This document shows, in pieces, positions 1-10,193 of a stretch of 64,000 bases of DNA. The DNA comes from Vibrio campbellii CAIM 519 = NBRC 15631 = ATCC 25920 (lineage in GTDB: Bacteria; Pseudomonadota; Gammaproteobacteria; Enterobacterales; Vibrionaceae), in contig NZ_CP015863.1 of the NCBI RefSeq assembly GCF_002163755.1, forward strand, positions 2,418,001 through 2,482,000, in the 5' to 3' direction. Within the stretch, counting starts at the first letter, position 1. Every line of letters starts with the position of its first letter. The notes under the pieces were generated by a model, which made no database searches, had not been told where the DNA came from, and was given only the letters and a program-made list of their open reading frames with translations. A program made the position numbers and the translations under genes.

Positions 1-1164
1 AGCGCTCTCACCGTGCCAATCCTGGTCACGAGTCGCCACGTTGCCATCAGAGTCTACGCGGACACGGACTATCAGCTTATCCAATGAAGAAAGCTTCTGG
101 CCATCCATCATCGCATTCCCATCATCCAGTACGACTGTGCGAGGGAATGTACCTAATGGGTAACGAGCCGCCGCAACTGGCATTGGAGAACCATCTGCAC
201 GATGAACTGAAACGATCAATACTGCGTTTGGATCCAACTGAGCTTCTGGAGCAACATTAATGGTCACAGCTACACTCTTATCTGGAGAAACCGCTTCGCC
301 CATTTGTTTGCGCGCGCTCTCGATACTACGGCCAAGCATTTCATAGCGGCTGTCTTCAGGACCGATCATTTGCTGCATGATGCCCCAGTATTTAATTGCC
401 GCAGGGAAGTCTTGACGCTCGAATGCATCAAACGCTAGAAGCGAGAATACACGTAGGTCAACGTAATCCTGCTGCATCAGTTTTCCAAGTAGAGAACGAG
501 CCGTCGCTTGATCCATCTCGTCTTGAGAAAGCATCAGTGCTTGCGCATAACCAAGTTGAACATCAGGGTCTTTTGGCTCCAGCTTGTACGCTTTTTCCAT
601 CGCATCAATAGAAGTCGTCACGTCACGGTTAGCCAAAGCAATACGACCTAGTAGCAACCAACCCGTTGAATCTTCAGGCTGGTAGTGCAGACGAGTACGC
701 AGCGCTAAAGACAGATCGGCCATTTCGTCTTCACTTAACGGCTCAGACGCAGCAGACATTAGCTTCTTAGAAAGCTCAGGAAGGTTAGCGTTAACTTCTT
801 GCCACTTGATCACATCTTGAGATGCACCAAACTTGTAGTACAAGCCGTAACTCAAGACTACTGTCAGAATGACCGATGGGATTAATACAGCAATAGGAGA
901 AACCTTGGTTTCTTTTTGCGCTTTACCACCCGGGATATCGTCAAGTAGAGACTGCTTTAGATCCGAAATCAGATCGTCTTCGCTTTCCACCAGACCTTCA
1001 TCTGTTTCTTCAGCAAGCTCAGATAGACGGTCTTTATAGAACGCCTTGTTGAGCTCATCACGTAACACTTCATCGTTGTTGGCTTTTTGCTTTAGCAATG
1101 GCAATGCAATCAGTGCACACGCTACTAGCGTAAGAACAACGGTTGAAACCCAAAATAGTGTCAT
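1..1164 (-). CDS. ccmI: Cytochrome c maturation protein CcmI (3'-truncated by window edge)
   Basis: The first 388 codons are present and the end lies left of the window. CcmI is the inner-membrane apocytochrome c chaperone that feeds apoprotein to the CcmF/H haem lyase. The N-terminus is a membrane helix, followed by an acidic cytoplasmic loop, a second helix near residues 95-112, and a periplasmic TPR-like region (pattern around WLLLGR, residues about 170-250). The ATG at 1164 shares one base with the TAA of ccmH, so the two are translationally coupled. A beta-rich C-terminal domain with the phrase APEAQLDPNAVLIV is visible, typical of the long gammaproteobacterial CcmI. Identification rests on sequence features plus its place last in the ccm series. 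Confidence 0.93.
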   Translation of the reverse strand, partial: MTLFWVSTVVLTLVACALIALPLLKQKANNDEVLRDELNKAFYKDRLSELAEETDEGLVESEDDLISDLKQSLLDDIPGGKAQKETKVSPIAVLIPSVILTVVLSYGLYYKFGASQDVIKWQEVNANLPELSKKLMSAASEPLSEDEMADLSLALRTRLHYQPEDSTGWLLLGRIALANRDVTTSIDAMEKAYKLEPKDPDVQLGYAQALMLSQDEMDQATARSLLGKLMQQDYVDLRVFSLLAFDAFERQDFPAAIKYWGIMQQMIGPEDSRYEMLGRSIESARKQMGEAVSPDKSVAVTINVAPEAQLDPNAVLIVSVHRADGSPMPVAAARYPLGTFPRTVVLDDGNAMMDGQKLSSLDKLIVRVRVDSDGNVATRDQDWHGESA

Positions 1165-1649
1165 TATTTCTTATCTCCGTTGCTCTCTTCATCAAGTAAT
1201 GATTTGAGACGCGCTTCTTTCTCTTCGTCCCATTGCTCATTGCTTGCCTGAACTACTTTTGCTTTAGATTTGCGGCTACGTAGCACGATCAAACCAAAAC
1301 CGCCTAATACCACTGCAAGCGGACCTAGCCAAAGAATTGCAGTCGCAAAAGTAAACGGAGGATTGTAAGTAACGAAATTACCGTAACGAGCAATCATGTA
1401 GTCGACGATCTCATCTTTCGACTTACCTTCTTTGGTCATTTCATACACCTTATGGCGTAGATCCTGAGCCAGTACCGCATTCGAATCTGAGATAGTGTTG
1501 TTCTGACATTTTGGACAACGCAGAGTGTGACCTAGCTCTTTAAACTGCTGTTCTTGCTCTAGGTTGTCAAACTCATACACTTCAATCGCTGCGTGGGCAG
1601 CTAGAGAGAATGTCATTGCAGCCAATGCCGCTAAGATAAACTTTCTCAT
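1164..1649 (-). CDS. ccmH: Cytochrome c maturation protein CcmH
   Basis: CcmH (161 aa) is a membrane-anchored periplasmic thiol oxidoreductase that reduces the CXXCH of apocytochrome c or resolves its mixed disulfide with CcmG. A signal peptide spans about residues 1-20. The family motif LRCPKCQN puts the redox pair at C45 and C48. A C-terminal helix at about 105-125 anchors it, followed by a basic tail. The length is that of the short CcmH; the TPR half that Escherichia coli fuses on is here the separate ccmI. It overlaps ccmG by 4 bases (ATGA type). Confidence 0.95.
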   Translation of the reverse strand: MRKFILAALAAMTFSLAAHAAIEVYEFDNLEQEQQFKELGHTLRCPKCQNNTISDSNAVLAQDLRHKVYEMTKEGKSKDEIVDYMIARYGNFVTYNPPFTFATAILWLGPLAVVLGGFGLIVLRSRKSKAKVVQASNEQWDEEKEARLKSLLDEESNGDKK

Positions 1650-2200
1650 TGCTTCGCCTCCTCAACCAACTTGGTGTAAAGCGGCTCTAATTTTTCCGCC
1701 CAGTTGCGAGGGTTTACATCACCAACATGGCGGTAGCGAATCAAGCCATTTGCATCGATGATAAATGTCTCTGGCGCACCATAAACGCCAAGGTCTAGAC
1801 CTAGCATGCCGCTGCCATCAAACAGGCTGATTAGGTATGGGTTGCCTAGGTCGTTTAGCCAACCCACCGCTTTGTTGCGATCATCTTTGTAGTTCATACC
1901 GATGATCTTCACACCTTTACCAGCAAGCTCGTTTAGGTATTTATGCTCTGCGTAACACGTTGGACACCAAGTTGCCCATACGTTAAGCAGTAAAGGTTCG
2001 CCTTTAAAGATCGATTGATCGTATTGCTTACCCGGCTCCGCCAAGTCTTCTAAGTGAAACTCAGGCACTGGCTTACCTACCAGTACCGATTCCAATTTTG
2101 TTGGATCATCACCCTCTTGGTTACGAACCAACTGAGTTGCGAAGATACCCGCCAATACCATGAAAGCCACCAAGGGGATAAATAAGACCTTCTTATTCAT
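1646..2200 (-). CDS. ccmG: Thiol:disulfide interchange protein CcmG (DsbE)
   Basis: CcmG (184 aa) is a thioredoxin-fold periplasmic reductase that keeps apocytochrome c haem-binding cysteines reduced, taking electrons from DsbD. An N-terminal anchor covers residues about 5-23. The active site is WCPTC with C79 and C82, preceded by LLNVWATW, the usual CcmG context. The cis-Pro region reads YGAPETFIID. Length and motifs are ordinary. It sits between ccmF (3-base gap) and ccmH in the standard order. Confidence 0.96.
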   Translation of the reverse strand: MNKKVLFIPLVAFMVLAGIFATQLVRNQEGDDPTKLESVLVGKPVPEFHLEDLAEPGKQYDQSIFKGEPLLLNVWATWCPTCYAEHKYLNELAGKGVKIIGMNYKDDRNKAVGWLNDLGNPYLISLFDGSGMLGLDLGVYGAPETFIIDANGLIRYRHVGDVNPRNWAEKLEPLYTKLVEEAKQ

Positions 2201-2203
2201 TTA

Positions 2204-4186
2204 TTATGCCTCCTTCTCCGCTAGCTTTGACTTTTCGTCTTTCTTAGCCGTTTTGCGGAAGCGGTAACGTCTATCAGAGATAGCCAGTGCACCACCCAAA
2301 GACATGATCAATGAACCAGCCCAGATCCAACGAACGAATGGTTTGTAGTAAATACGTACTGCCCAAGAACGGTTATCGTCTAGGCGCTCACCCATTGCGA
2401 TGTATAGGTCGCGAGTGATGCCACGGTCGATAGCCGCTTCTGTCATCATTGACTTCGCCGTGCGGTAGAAACGTTTTTCAGCGTGTAGCGTGTTCACGTA
2501 CTTACCGTCATTGGTGATTTCAAAGTCCGCGATGTAACCATCGTAGTTTGGACCGTCTTTGTCACGTAGACCTGAGAAGTAGAAATCGTAACCGTAAATC
2601 TTGAAGTGCTCACCTGGCGCCAAACGCACGTCACGTTCGATGCTGTAGTTTTGCACCATCGCAATACCAATCACAGTAACGGCTAGACCAATGTGACCTA
2701 GCATCATTGCCCAGTGACTGCGTTGAAGTTTACGAACACCTTCGCCAAAGCTGTGACGGTGAGTAGCACGCTCGTACAACTCAAAACCATGCATTGCAAT
2801 GATCCAGATTGCCATTACCCAACCGATGTAAGCCATCGCTGAGAAGAAGTCTGCGAACAGGAATACGCACACTGCAGCTAATGCGAAAGCAAGCACACCA
2901 GAGACAATCATTGGCTTAATAAGCTTAGATAGATTGTCGCGCTTCCATCGAATCATAGGACCAATACCTAACAGGAAGGCGAACGGCATCATCAGCCATG
3001 CGAACAACATGTCGAAGAATGGTGCACCGATAGATACGGAACCAAGACCAATTTGTTTGTGAATCAATGGCAACAAGGTACCAACCAATACTACGACTAG
3101 CGCAGCAATCAGAAGCACGTTGTTGGAAAGTAGCGCATTCTCACGCGACACCAAATCGAAATTACCACGTACGCGAACCGCGGCCCCTTTTACTGCGAAT
3201 AGTAGGAGAGAGCCGCCGATAACGAAGACTAGGAAACCGAGGATAAACATACCGCGAGATGGATCAGAAGCGAACGCGTGCACCGATACCAAGATACCGG
3301 AACGAACCAAGAAGGTGCCCAGCAAACTTAATGAGAATGCTGAGATCGCAAGTAGTACTGTCCAAGCTTTGAATGTACCACGCTTTTCGGTTACCGCTAG
3401 AGAGTGCATCAACGCTGTACCCGCTAGCCAAGGCATAAATGATGCGTTTTCTACTGGGTCCCAGAACCACCAGCCACCCCAGCCAAGTTCGTAATATGCC
3501 CACCAGGAACCTAGCGCGATACCTAGCGTTAGGAATACCCAAGCTGCTGTTGTCCATGGGCGAGACCAGCGAGCCCAAGCCGTATCAAGACGACCTGTCA
3601 TCAAAGACGCAATTGCAAACGAGAACGCTACCGAAAAACCTACGTAGCCCATGTAAAGCATCGGTGGGTGAACAATCAAACCCGGGTCTTGAAGAAGTGG
3701 GTTCAAGTCACGGCCATCGACCGGGAAGAATGGCAACGTACGCAGGAATGGGTTAGACGTCAGAATGATAAACATTAGGAAGCCCACCGAGATCATGCCC
3801 ATCACTGCAAGTACACGAGCAACCGATTCTTGTGGCATGCCACGGCTGAAAGTAGCAACTGCCACTGTCCACGTAGATTGGATAAGTACCCAGAGCAACA
3901 ATGAACCTTCATGCGCACCCCAAACCGCAGTCAGACGGTAGTACCAAGGCAGTTGGCTGTTTGAGTTACTTGCTACATATTGCAGAGTAAAGTCGTTGGT
4001 ATAGAAACCCCAACATAGAATAACGAAAGAGAAAGATAGCATGATGAACATCGACCACGAAAGCGGTCGTGCTGTGTTCATCAGCGTCGTGTTGTTATTT
4101 GATGCACCCCATAGCGGCAATACGCTGAGCAATAATGCCATTGCTAGCGAGAGTATGAGGGCAAAGTGACCGATTTCAGCAATCAT
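2204..4186 (-). CDS. ccmF: Cytochrome c haem lyase subunit CcmF
   Basis: CcmF (660 aa) is a polytopic inner-membrane protein that, with CcmH/I, ligates haem from holo-CcmE to apocytochrome c. About 14-15 hydrophobic segments are visible. The tryptophan-rich WWD signature of haem-handling proteins is present as GWWFWDPVENASFMPWL, and a histidine-containing loop (DPGLIVHPPMLYMGY) supplies typical ligands. The large periplasmic loop near the C-terminus and a final helix followed by a lysine-rich cytoplasmic tail are normal. Its ATG overlaps the ccmE stop by 4 bases. Confidence 0.97.
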   Translation of the reverse strand: MIAEIGHFALILSLAMALLLSVLPLWGASNNNTTLMNTARPLSWSMFIMLSFSFVILCWGFYTNDFTLQYVASNSNSQLPWYYRLTAVWGAHEGSLLLWVLIQSTWTVAVATFSRGMPQESVARVLAVMGMISVGFLMFIILTSNPFLRTLPFFPVDGRDLNPLLQDPGLIVHPPMLYMGYVGFSVAFSFAIASLMTGRLDTAWARWSRPWTTAAWVFLTLGIALGSWWAYYELGWGGWWFWDPVENASFMPWLAGTALMHSLAVTEKRGTFKAWTVLLAISAFSLSLLGTFLVRSGILVSVHAFASDPSRGMFILGFLVFVIGGSLLLFAVKGAAVRVRGNFDLVSRENALLSNNVLLIAALVVVLVGTLLPLIHKQIGLGSVSIGAPFFDMLFAWLMMPFAFLLGIGPMIRWKRDNLSKLIKPMIVSGVLAFALAAVCVFLFADFFSAMAYIGWVMAIWIIAMHGFELYERATHRHSFGEGVRKLQRSHWAMMLGHIGLAVTVIGIAMVQNYSIERDVRLAPGEHFKIYGYDFYFSGLRDKDGPNYDGYIADFEITNDGKYVNTLHAEKRFYRTAKSMMTEAAIDRGITRDLYIAMGERLDDNRSWAVRIYYKPFVRWIWAGSLIMSLGGALAISDRRYRFRKTAKKDEKSKLAEKEA

Positions 4187-4668
4187 TGGCCGCTTCCTTG
4201 TTTCTGTTCAGTTGTGTACTGCAGAGGCTCATGTGTCTTCTTCATTGCTTCTGCAATCTCAGGTGGCATGTATTCTTCGTCGTGTTTTGCCAACACTTCA
4301 AAAGCTTTTACGGTCGTCGCGTCTTCAAGAACACCTTGCGCAACGATACCTTGACCTTCACGGAACAAGTCAGGAAGGATACCTTCATAAACGATGGTTA
4401 CTTTAGGGCCCACATCGTGCAGATCAAAGCTTACTTTTAATGATTCAGGGTCACGGCGAACCGAACCTTCAACTACCATGCCACCGATACGCAGGCGTTG
4501 ACCTACTTCAGGTTTAGTACCGTCTGGCTTACCGTTTACCAATTCCGTCGGCGTGAAGAATAGATCCATGTTTTGGTTCAGTGCATATAGCATTAAACCG
4601 ATGGTTGCACTAATACCGATAAAGATTGCTAAAACAATGCCTAGCCTCTTTTTACGTCTCGGGTTCAT
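4183..4668 (-). CDS. ccmE: Periplasmic haem chaperone CcmE
   Basis: CcmE (161 aa) binds haem covalently through a histidine and carries it from CcmABCD to CcmF. One N-terminal anchor (residues about 8-30) is followed by an OB-fold beta domain. The haem-binding histidine is H129 in AKHDEEYMPPE, with the downstream tyrosine expected for the HXXXY class. The N-terminus starts with a basic stretch (NPRRKKR) as in other members. It overlaps both ccmD and ccmF by 4 bases, pointing to translational coupling. Confidence 0.96.
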   Translation of the reverse strand: MNPRRKKRLGIVLAIFIGISATIGLMLYALNQNMDLFFTPTELVNGKPDGTKPEVGQRLRIGGMVVEGSVRRDPESLKVSFDLHDVGPKVTIVYEGILPDLFREGQGIVAQGVLEDATTVKAFEVLAKHDEEYMPPEIAEAMKKTHEPLQYTTEQKQGSGQ

Positions 4669-4877
4669 AACGTGTTCTCCATATTCTTCGCCGCGTCGAT
4701 ACGCGCTTGACGGTCAATTTTCGCTTTCACCTCTTTCAACAATGCATCCCCACGACGGATGCTCGAAATCAGAAGAATGAGCATAGATAAGAAGGTGATA
4801 CCAAACGCGCTCCATACGTATCCTGCGTAGCCACCCATGGCAAATAGTTCGCTCAGAGAATCAAAATGCATAATCAA
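4665..4877 (-). CDS. ccmD: Haem exporter protein CcmD
   Basis: CcmD (70 aa) is a small single-helix protein that helps release holo-CcmE from the CcmABC transporter. The N-terminal part MHFDSLSELFAMGGYAGYVW is typical of the family, followed by one membrane helix (about 20-42) and a charged cytoplasmic tail. The identification depends on this pattern together with the fixed position between ccmC and ccmE. It overlaps ccmE by 4 bases and lies 5 bases after ccmC. Confidence 0.9.
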   Translation of the reverse strand: MIMHFDSLSELFAMGGYAGYVWSAFGITFLSMLILLISSIRRGDALLKEVKAKIDRQARIDAAKNMENTL

Positions 4878-4882
4878 TTACC

Positions 4883-5626
4883 TCACTGAGTTTTTTCAGT
4901 TGCGAGTTTGCGCACCCAAGGGCGGTGACTCTCTTTGCTGATAATTTCGTTACGGAAACGCACCATCGTGACTGCGCCAAAGAAGAACGCAAAACCAAAG
5001 ATGTTTAGCAGTAGAGGCCAAAGCATATCGGATGAGATGGATGGTTTTTCAAATTTAGTGATAGTCGCGCCTTGGTGAAGCGTGTTCCACCATTCTACTG
5101 AAAAGTGGATTATCGGAAGGTTAACAACACCAACGATAGCTAAAATACCTGCCGCTTTCGCCGCTGTTTTTTGGTCGTCAAATGCGTGGTACAAAGCGAT
5201 AACACCAAGGTACAAGAATAGAAGAATTAATTCTGAAGTCAGACGTGCATCCCATACCCACCAAGTGCCCCACATCGGTTTGCCCCAAACGGCACCGGTT
5301 AATAAAGCAATAAAGGTGAATACTGCACCGATTGGCGCCATCGCCAATGCTGCCATATCTGACAGGCGTACTTGCCAAACCAAGCCGATAAATGCGGCAA
5401 TGGCCATCGACATGTAAACACCCATCGACCAAATAGCCGAAGGTACATGGATGTAAATGATTCGGAAACTGTCGCCTTGTTGATAGTCAGAAGGTGCAAA
5501 TGCAAGGCCCCAGACAGTACCACCCGTTAGGCATACGAGAGCCAATACAGAAAACCAAGGTAGGAACTTACCACTCAGGTGATAAGCTGTTTCAGGCTTG
5601 GCATAAGGATGTAGCCATTTCCACAT
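4883..5626 (-). CDS. ccmC: Haem exporter permease CcmC
   Basis: CcmC (247 aa) is the polytopic protein that presents haem to CcmE. It carries the WWD motif (GTWWVWDARLTSE) between flanking histidines, one in the loop IIYIHVPSAIW, as expected for axial haem ligands. Six membrane segments are recognisable. It is separated from ccmB by 108 bases, the largest gap inside the ccm series, so an internal promoter is possible, but I see no clear one. Confidence 0.96.
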   Translation of the reverse strand: MWKWLHPYAKPETAYHLSGKFLPWFSVLALVCLTGGTVWGLAFAPSDYQQGDSFRIIYIHVPSAIWSMGVYMSMAIAAFIGLVWQVRLSDMAALAMAPIGAVFTFIALLTGAVWGKPMWGTWWVWDARLTSELILLFLYLGVIALYHAFDDQKTAAKAAGILAIVGVVNLPIIHFSVEWWNTLHQGATITKFEKPSISSDMLWPLLLNIFGFAFFFGAVTMVRFRNEIISKESHRPWVRKLATEKTQ

Positions 5627-5734
5627 GTTAAGTTCTCACTCTTACTTCAGTTACACTGTTCATTGGGCCGAGACCTTAGCAGTGCTTTAATAATAATTCT
5701 TTGATCAAACGTCGCTTAAATCGCATTTATTTAG

Positions 5735-6403
5735 TTAGTTAACACTAACTCGCAATGCTGCGCTTATGGCGAATGGCGTAAGGGTCATCGCCCCCATCAG
5801 CATTGCGCCTAAAATTGCCAGTTGTCCGTTATACGACATACCTAATGCCGCAGCATCAATCGCGGACGTAGCGAAAATCAGAATCGGGATGTAGAGCGGA
5901 AGAATGAGCAAACTCAAAAGAACGCCGCCTTTTTGTAACCCAACCGTCAGTGCCACGCCAATGGCACCAATAAAACTCAGCGTCGGGGTACCGATAGCAA
6001 GTGTCAGCACTACAGACAACCAAGTATTGAAATCAAGAGAAAGCAGAATCGCCAACAATGGACTGATCAAAATCAGAGGCAATCCCGTCAGCACCCAGTG
6101 AGCGATAACCTTTGAAATCACAACAAGTTGCAATGGAATTGGCATTAGCATCATTTGTTCGAGTGCGCCGTCTTGATAATCATCACGGAATAAACGTTCT
6201 AATGATAATAAGGCAGACAGCAGCGCAGCAACCCAAACAATGCCAGCTGCAATACGTGCTAACAAATTAGGCTCGGGACCGATGCTGAGAGGAAAAAGTG
6301 TGATCACGATAATGAAGAACCACAACGGGTTCAAGATGTCCGCTTGACGGCGAAATGCGATCAGAAGCTCACGGCGGATAATGGTTGTCATGGCCGAAAT
6401 CAT
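5735..6403 (-). CDS. ccmB: Haem exporter permease CcmB
   Basis: CcmB (222 aa from the chosen ATG) is the membrane partner of the CcmA ATPase in the complex that releases holo-CcmE. Six hydrophobic helices are visible, and the N-terminal stretch NPLWFFIIVITLFPLSIGPE is nearly diagnostic. The reading frame opens further with GTG at 6412 inside ccmA. I prefer the ATG at 6403, just past the ccmA stop; a third option is the ATG at 6391. Confidence 0.94.
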   Translation of the reverse strand: MISAMTTIIRRELLIAFRRQADILNPLWFFIIVITLFPLSIGPEPNLLARIAAGIVWVAALLSALLSLERLFRDDYQDGALEQMMLMPIPLQLVVISKVIAHWVLTGLPLILISPLLAILLSLDFNTWLSVVLTLAIGTPTLSFIGAIGVALTVGLQKGGVLLSLLILPLYIPILIFATSAIDAAALGMSYNGQLAILGAMLMGAMTLTPFAISAALRVSVN

Positions 6404-6404
6404 A

Positions 6405-7022
6405 TCAATCACCCAGTTTTATTTTTCTAAGTTTCGGGCTGTCTGCAAACATATCTTGGTGCGTAGTAAGTACAACAATGCCGCCACTATCTGCATGACT
6501 GGCAAACAACGACTCCAACACTTTGACACCTTGTTTGTCGATGGCAGTAAGAGGCTCGTCCAGAATCCACAAGATTTGATTGCTTAACCAAAGCCTTGCC
6601 AAAGCCACGCGACGTTGCTGGCCTGCAGAAAGTTGTGCTACAGGCACATCTTCTCGGCCTGCAAGCCCCACTTGGGCAAGTGCGGCAAAGATTTCTTCTT
6701 CAGAGGAGCGATTATTGTGGATAGATTGGTAAAAGCGCAGGTTTTCTAATGCGGTCAGTTCGCGTTTAACGCCAGTTTGATGCCCTAAGAAAAGCAAGTC
6801 TTGATGGAATACGTCGCGAGATTTCTCAACCTCTTCACCCTTCCATTTGATGATGCCTTCTTCTCTGTCTCCTAACCCTGTCACGATACGCAATAGTGTG
6901 GTTTTACCTGTACCGTTACGTCCCTCAATCTGGACCAACTCACCAGGCTTGATTTCGAATTGCAGGTTTTCAAACAGGACCCGGTCATCACGGATCGCAG
7001 TTAGGTTAGAGACTTCTAACAT
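6405..7022 (-). CDS. ccmA: Cytochrome c biogenesis ATP-binding protein CcmA
   Basis: CcmA (205 aa) is the ABC ATPase whose hydrolysis frees haem-loaded CcmE from CcmC. Visible motifs are Walker A GRNGTGKTTLL, signature LSAGQQRRVALARLW, Walker B ILWILDEPLTAID and the switch histidine in TTHQD. It is the first gene of the ccm transcription unit: upstream is a 168-base gap before the hairpin that ends the chemotaxis unit. The ribosome-binding site is weak. Confidence 0.96.
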   Translation of the reverse strand: MLEVSNLTAIRDDRVLFENLQFEIKPGELVQIEGRNGTGKTTLLRIVTGLGDREEGIIKWKGEEVEKSRDVFHQDLLFLGHQTGVKRELTALENLRFYQSIHNNRSSEEEIFAALAQVGLAGREDVPVAQLSAGQQRRVALARLWLSNQILWILDEPLTAIDKQGVKVLESLFASHADSGGIVVLTTHQDMFADSPKLRKIKLGD

Positions 7023-7189
7023 AGGGCTTCAACTAAAAAATGAACGAGTCGCTATATTAGCACAGCTTAGATATGACAAAACAGGATAAGAAAGCGTTGA
7101 TGTATGTAAGTTCGTGAGTTTTTGTTAACTTATAGTCACATCTTAATAAAAACAACCACAAGTAATTATAAGTTTTTATTTTAAAAATA

Positions 7190-7215
7190 AAAAAAGAAGC
7201 CGAAGCTTCTTTTTT
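7190..7215 (-). terminator. Rho-independent terminator of the flhA-che unit
   Basis: An 11-bp stem (GAAGC core extended by A/T pairs) with a CGAA loop, read on the minus strand, ends in a run of T just downstream of the DUF2802 stop. It separates the chemotaxis genes from ccmA. Confidence 0.85.
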
Positions 7216-7221
7216 CAATCT

Positions 7222-7713
7222 TTATCGACGTCTTCCGCGAGAGGAATATGTCGGGTCATCAGAGGGTTGACTGCTTAGCGGTGGGATTTTCTCCTTCCCT
7301 GCCAATTTTTTCTGCAGAGACAACATCAATTCCGCCTCTGCTTTTGGCAATTCACACTCTTCAATCAACTCATTGATGTCAGCACCAAGTTGAACCATTT
7401 TTGAAGCGCGGCTGTACAAACGTCCGTCTGTATCAGCGTGTTCAAGTTCACGAATGCGCTCATTAAGATGTTGAATAACATCTTGTTGTTCAGTGACTTT
7501 CTGACCTAGGCCAACCACCACTGAACGTACTTCCAACAGTTGTTTATTCAGCTTTTGCACTTCTTTTTCCGCATGACGCGCTTGAGCACGTTGCTGATCC
7601 ATCTGCTTTTGCAAACCCGCACGCACGCGCAGCTGAAGCAAAAGCAGCACCAAGAAGACAAACGCTAGACCGCCTACAATAAACGGTAATGATAGGAAGG
7701 TTTCTTCAGCCAT
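7222..7713 (-). CDS. DUF2802 family protein, end of chemotaxis unit
   Basis: This 163 aa protein resembles the DUF2802 family of unknown function. It has one N-terminal membrane helix (about residues 8-28), a long charged coiled coil (about 32-92, with many Gln, Lys and Glu heptads), and a compact C-terminal piece (VQLGADINELIEECELPKAE) that looks like a small helical DNA- or protein-binding fold, then a basic Ser-rich tail. It is the last gene of the unit, 14 bases after cheW. Its place suggests a role in the polar flagellum or chemosensory array, but that is inference from position only. Confidence 0.8.
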   Translation of the reverse strand: MAEETFLSLPFIVGGLAFVFLVLLLLQLRVRAGLQKQMDQQRAQARHAEKEVQKLNKQLLEVRSVVVGLGQKVTEQQDVIQHLNERIRELEHADTDGRLYSRASKMVQLGADINELIEECELPKAEAELMLSLQKKLAGKEKIPPLSSQPSDDPTYSSRGRRR

Positions 7714-7727
7714 GATTCATCAGCCAA

Positions 7728-8222
7728 TTACAGGTGAGCCATCTCATCCCATTCGTCATCGGTTAGCAGCTTGTTCAAATCAACAAGGATAAGCAGCTTA
7801 CCGTCACGGTTGCTTACACCTTGGATGAACTTCGCGCTTTCGTCAGTACCTACAGAAGGTGTTGTATCGATCTCAGAAGAGCGTAGGTAAACCACTTCAG
7901 CAACGCTGTCTACTAGGATACCGATTACTTGACGCTCAGACTCAATCACGATGATACGCGTGTTGTCTGTCACTTCGCCTTCCATTAGGCCAAAACGTGA
8001 ACGTGTATCGATAACCGTTACAACGTTGCCACGTAGGTTGATAATACCTAGCACGTAATCTGGCGCACCTGGAACTGGAGCGATTTCTGTGTAGCGAAGA
8101 ACTTCACGAACTTGCATTACGTTAATGCCGTACGTTTCTTCTTCTAGTTGGAACGTCACCCACTGAAGAACTTCGTCGTTCGATGTATCTTTCTTCACTT
8201 CTACTTCAAAAGCTTGAGACAT
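7728..8222 (-). CDS. cheW: Chemotaxis coupling protein CheW
   Basis: CheW (164 aa) links CheA to the chemoreceptors in the signalling array. The single CheW domain fills residues about 18-160, with characteristic stretches QWVTFQLEEETYGINVMQVREV and VLGIINLRGNVVTVIDTR. An acidic N-terminal extension of about 17 residues is usual in Vibrio. It lies 36 bases after parP, and the pair would be co-transcribed with cheA and cheB. Confidence 0.96.
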   Translation of the reverse strand: MSQAFEVEVKKDTSNDEVLQWVTFQLEEETYGINVMQVREVLRYTEIAPVPGAPDYVLGIINLRGNVVTVIDTRSRFGLMEGEVTDNTRIIVIESERQVIGILVDSVAEVVYLRSSEIDTTPSVGTDESAKFIQGVSNRDGKLLILVDLNKLLTDDEWDEMAHL

Positions 8223-8258
8223 AGTTAATCCTCGTTAATGTCGTTCCCGACCAAAAAT

Positions 8259-9405
<1,147 letters not shown>

Positions 9406-9416
<11 letters not shown>

Positions 9417-10185
9417 CGAACGCTAACCTCTCCAGGTAAATCAACAGTTGCTTATAAGCAAACACGCCACGACTGCCAGAAGCAAAATGCGATGCAGGCA
9501 AATGTTTCAAGCTCGCATCGCGGAATTTGGTGTCAATAGGCACAGCCGAAGTCCACACCTGATTCGGGTAGTCTTTCTTAAGCTGAGTCAGTGTCTGCAA
9601 CGAGGCTTTGGTGCGCTTATCGTACATAGTCGGAACGATAGTCACTTTGAAGCCACCCGGACGAGACTTTTGCATGATAGTCAGGGTGCGAATCATGCGC
9701 TCCAGACCTTTCATTGCAAGAAATTCGGTTTGAACCGGAATCAAAATGCGGTCACTGGCTGCTAGTGCGTTAACCATCATCACACCTAGAATCGGCGGAC
9801 AATCAATCAAGACATAATCGTAGTCTTGAGCAACAGCTTGTAATGCGCGCTTCAAGATCAAACCCATTCCACTGCGGTTGCCCATTACGCGATCTAGCGT
9901 AGCAAGCGACATGTGCGCGGGAATGATGTCCATCCCTTCAAGCTCGGTTTCTAAGATCAACGGTTTCACCGTCTCACGTGAAAACGTCTTGAGTTGGAAA
10001 AGATCGAACAAGCTTGATGTTACGGCATCCGGATCATAACCAAGATAAGTCGTCAGCGACGCGTGCGGATCGGTATCCACCATCAAAACACGATGACCTT
10101 TTTGGCTAAGTAGACCGGCCAATGTCACGGTTGATGTGGTTTTCCCTACCCCACCTTTTTGGTTAGCTACACTCCAAACGATCAT
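9406..10185 (-). CDS. parC: ParC, ParA/MinD-like ATPase for polar chemotaxis arrays
   Basis: ParC (259 aa) is a ParA-family ATPase. The deviant Walker A KGGVGKTT is at residues 10-17, Walker B region DYVLIDCPPILGVMMVNAL lies mid-protein, and PVQTEFLAMKGLE is typical of the family. In Vibrio it recruits chemosensory proteins to the cell pole and ensures inheritance by both daughters. Position between cheB and the CheW-like parP separates it from chromosomal ParA and from FlhG in the same unit. It begins 9 bases after cheB. Confidence 0.92.
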
Positions 10186-10193
10186 GATCTTTC

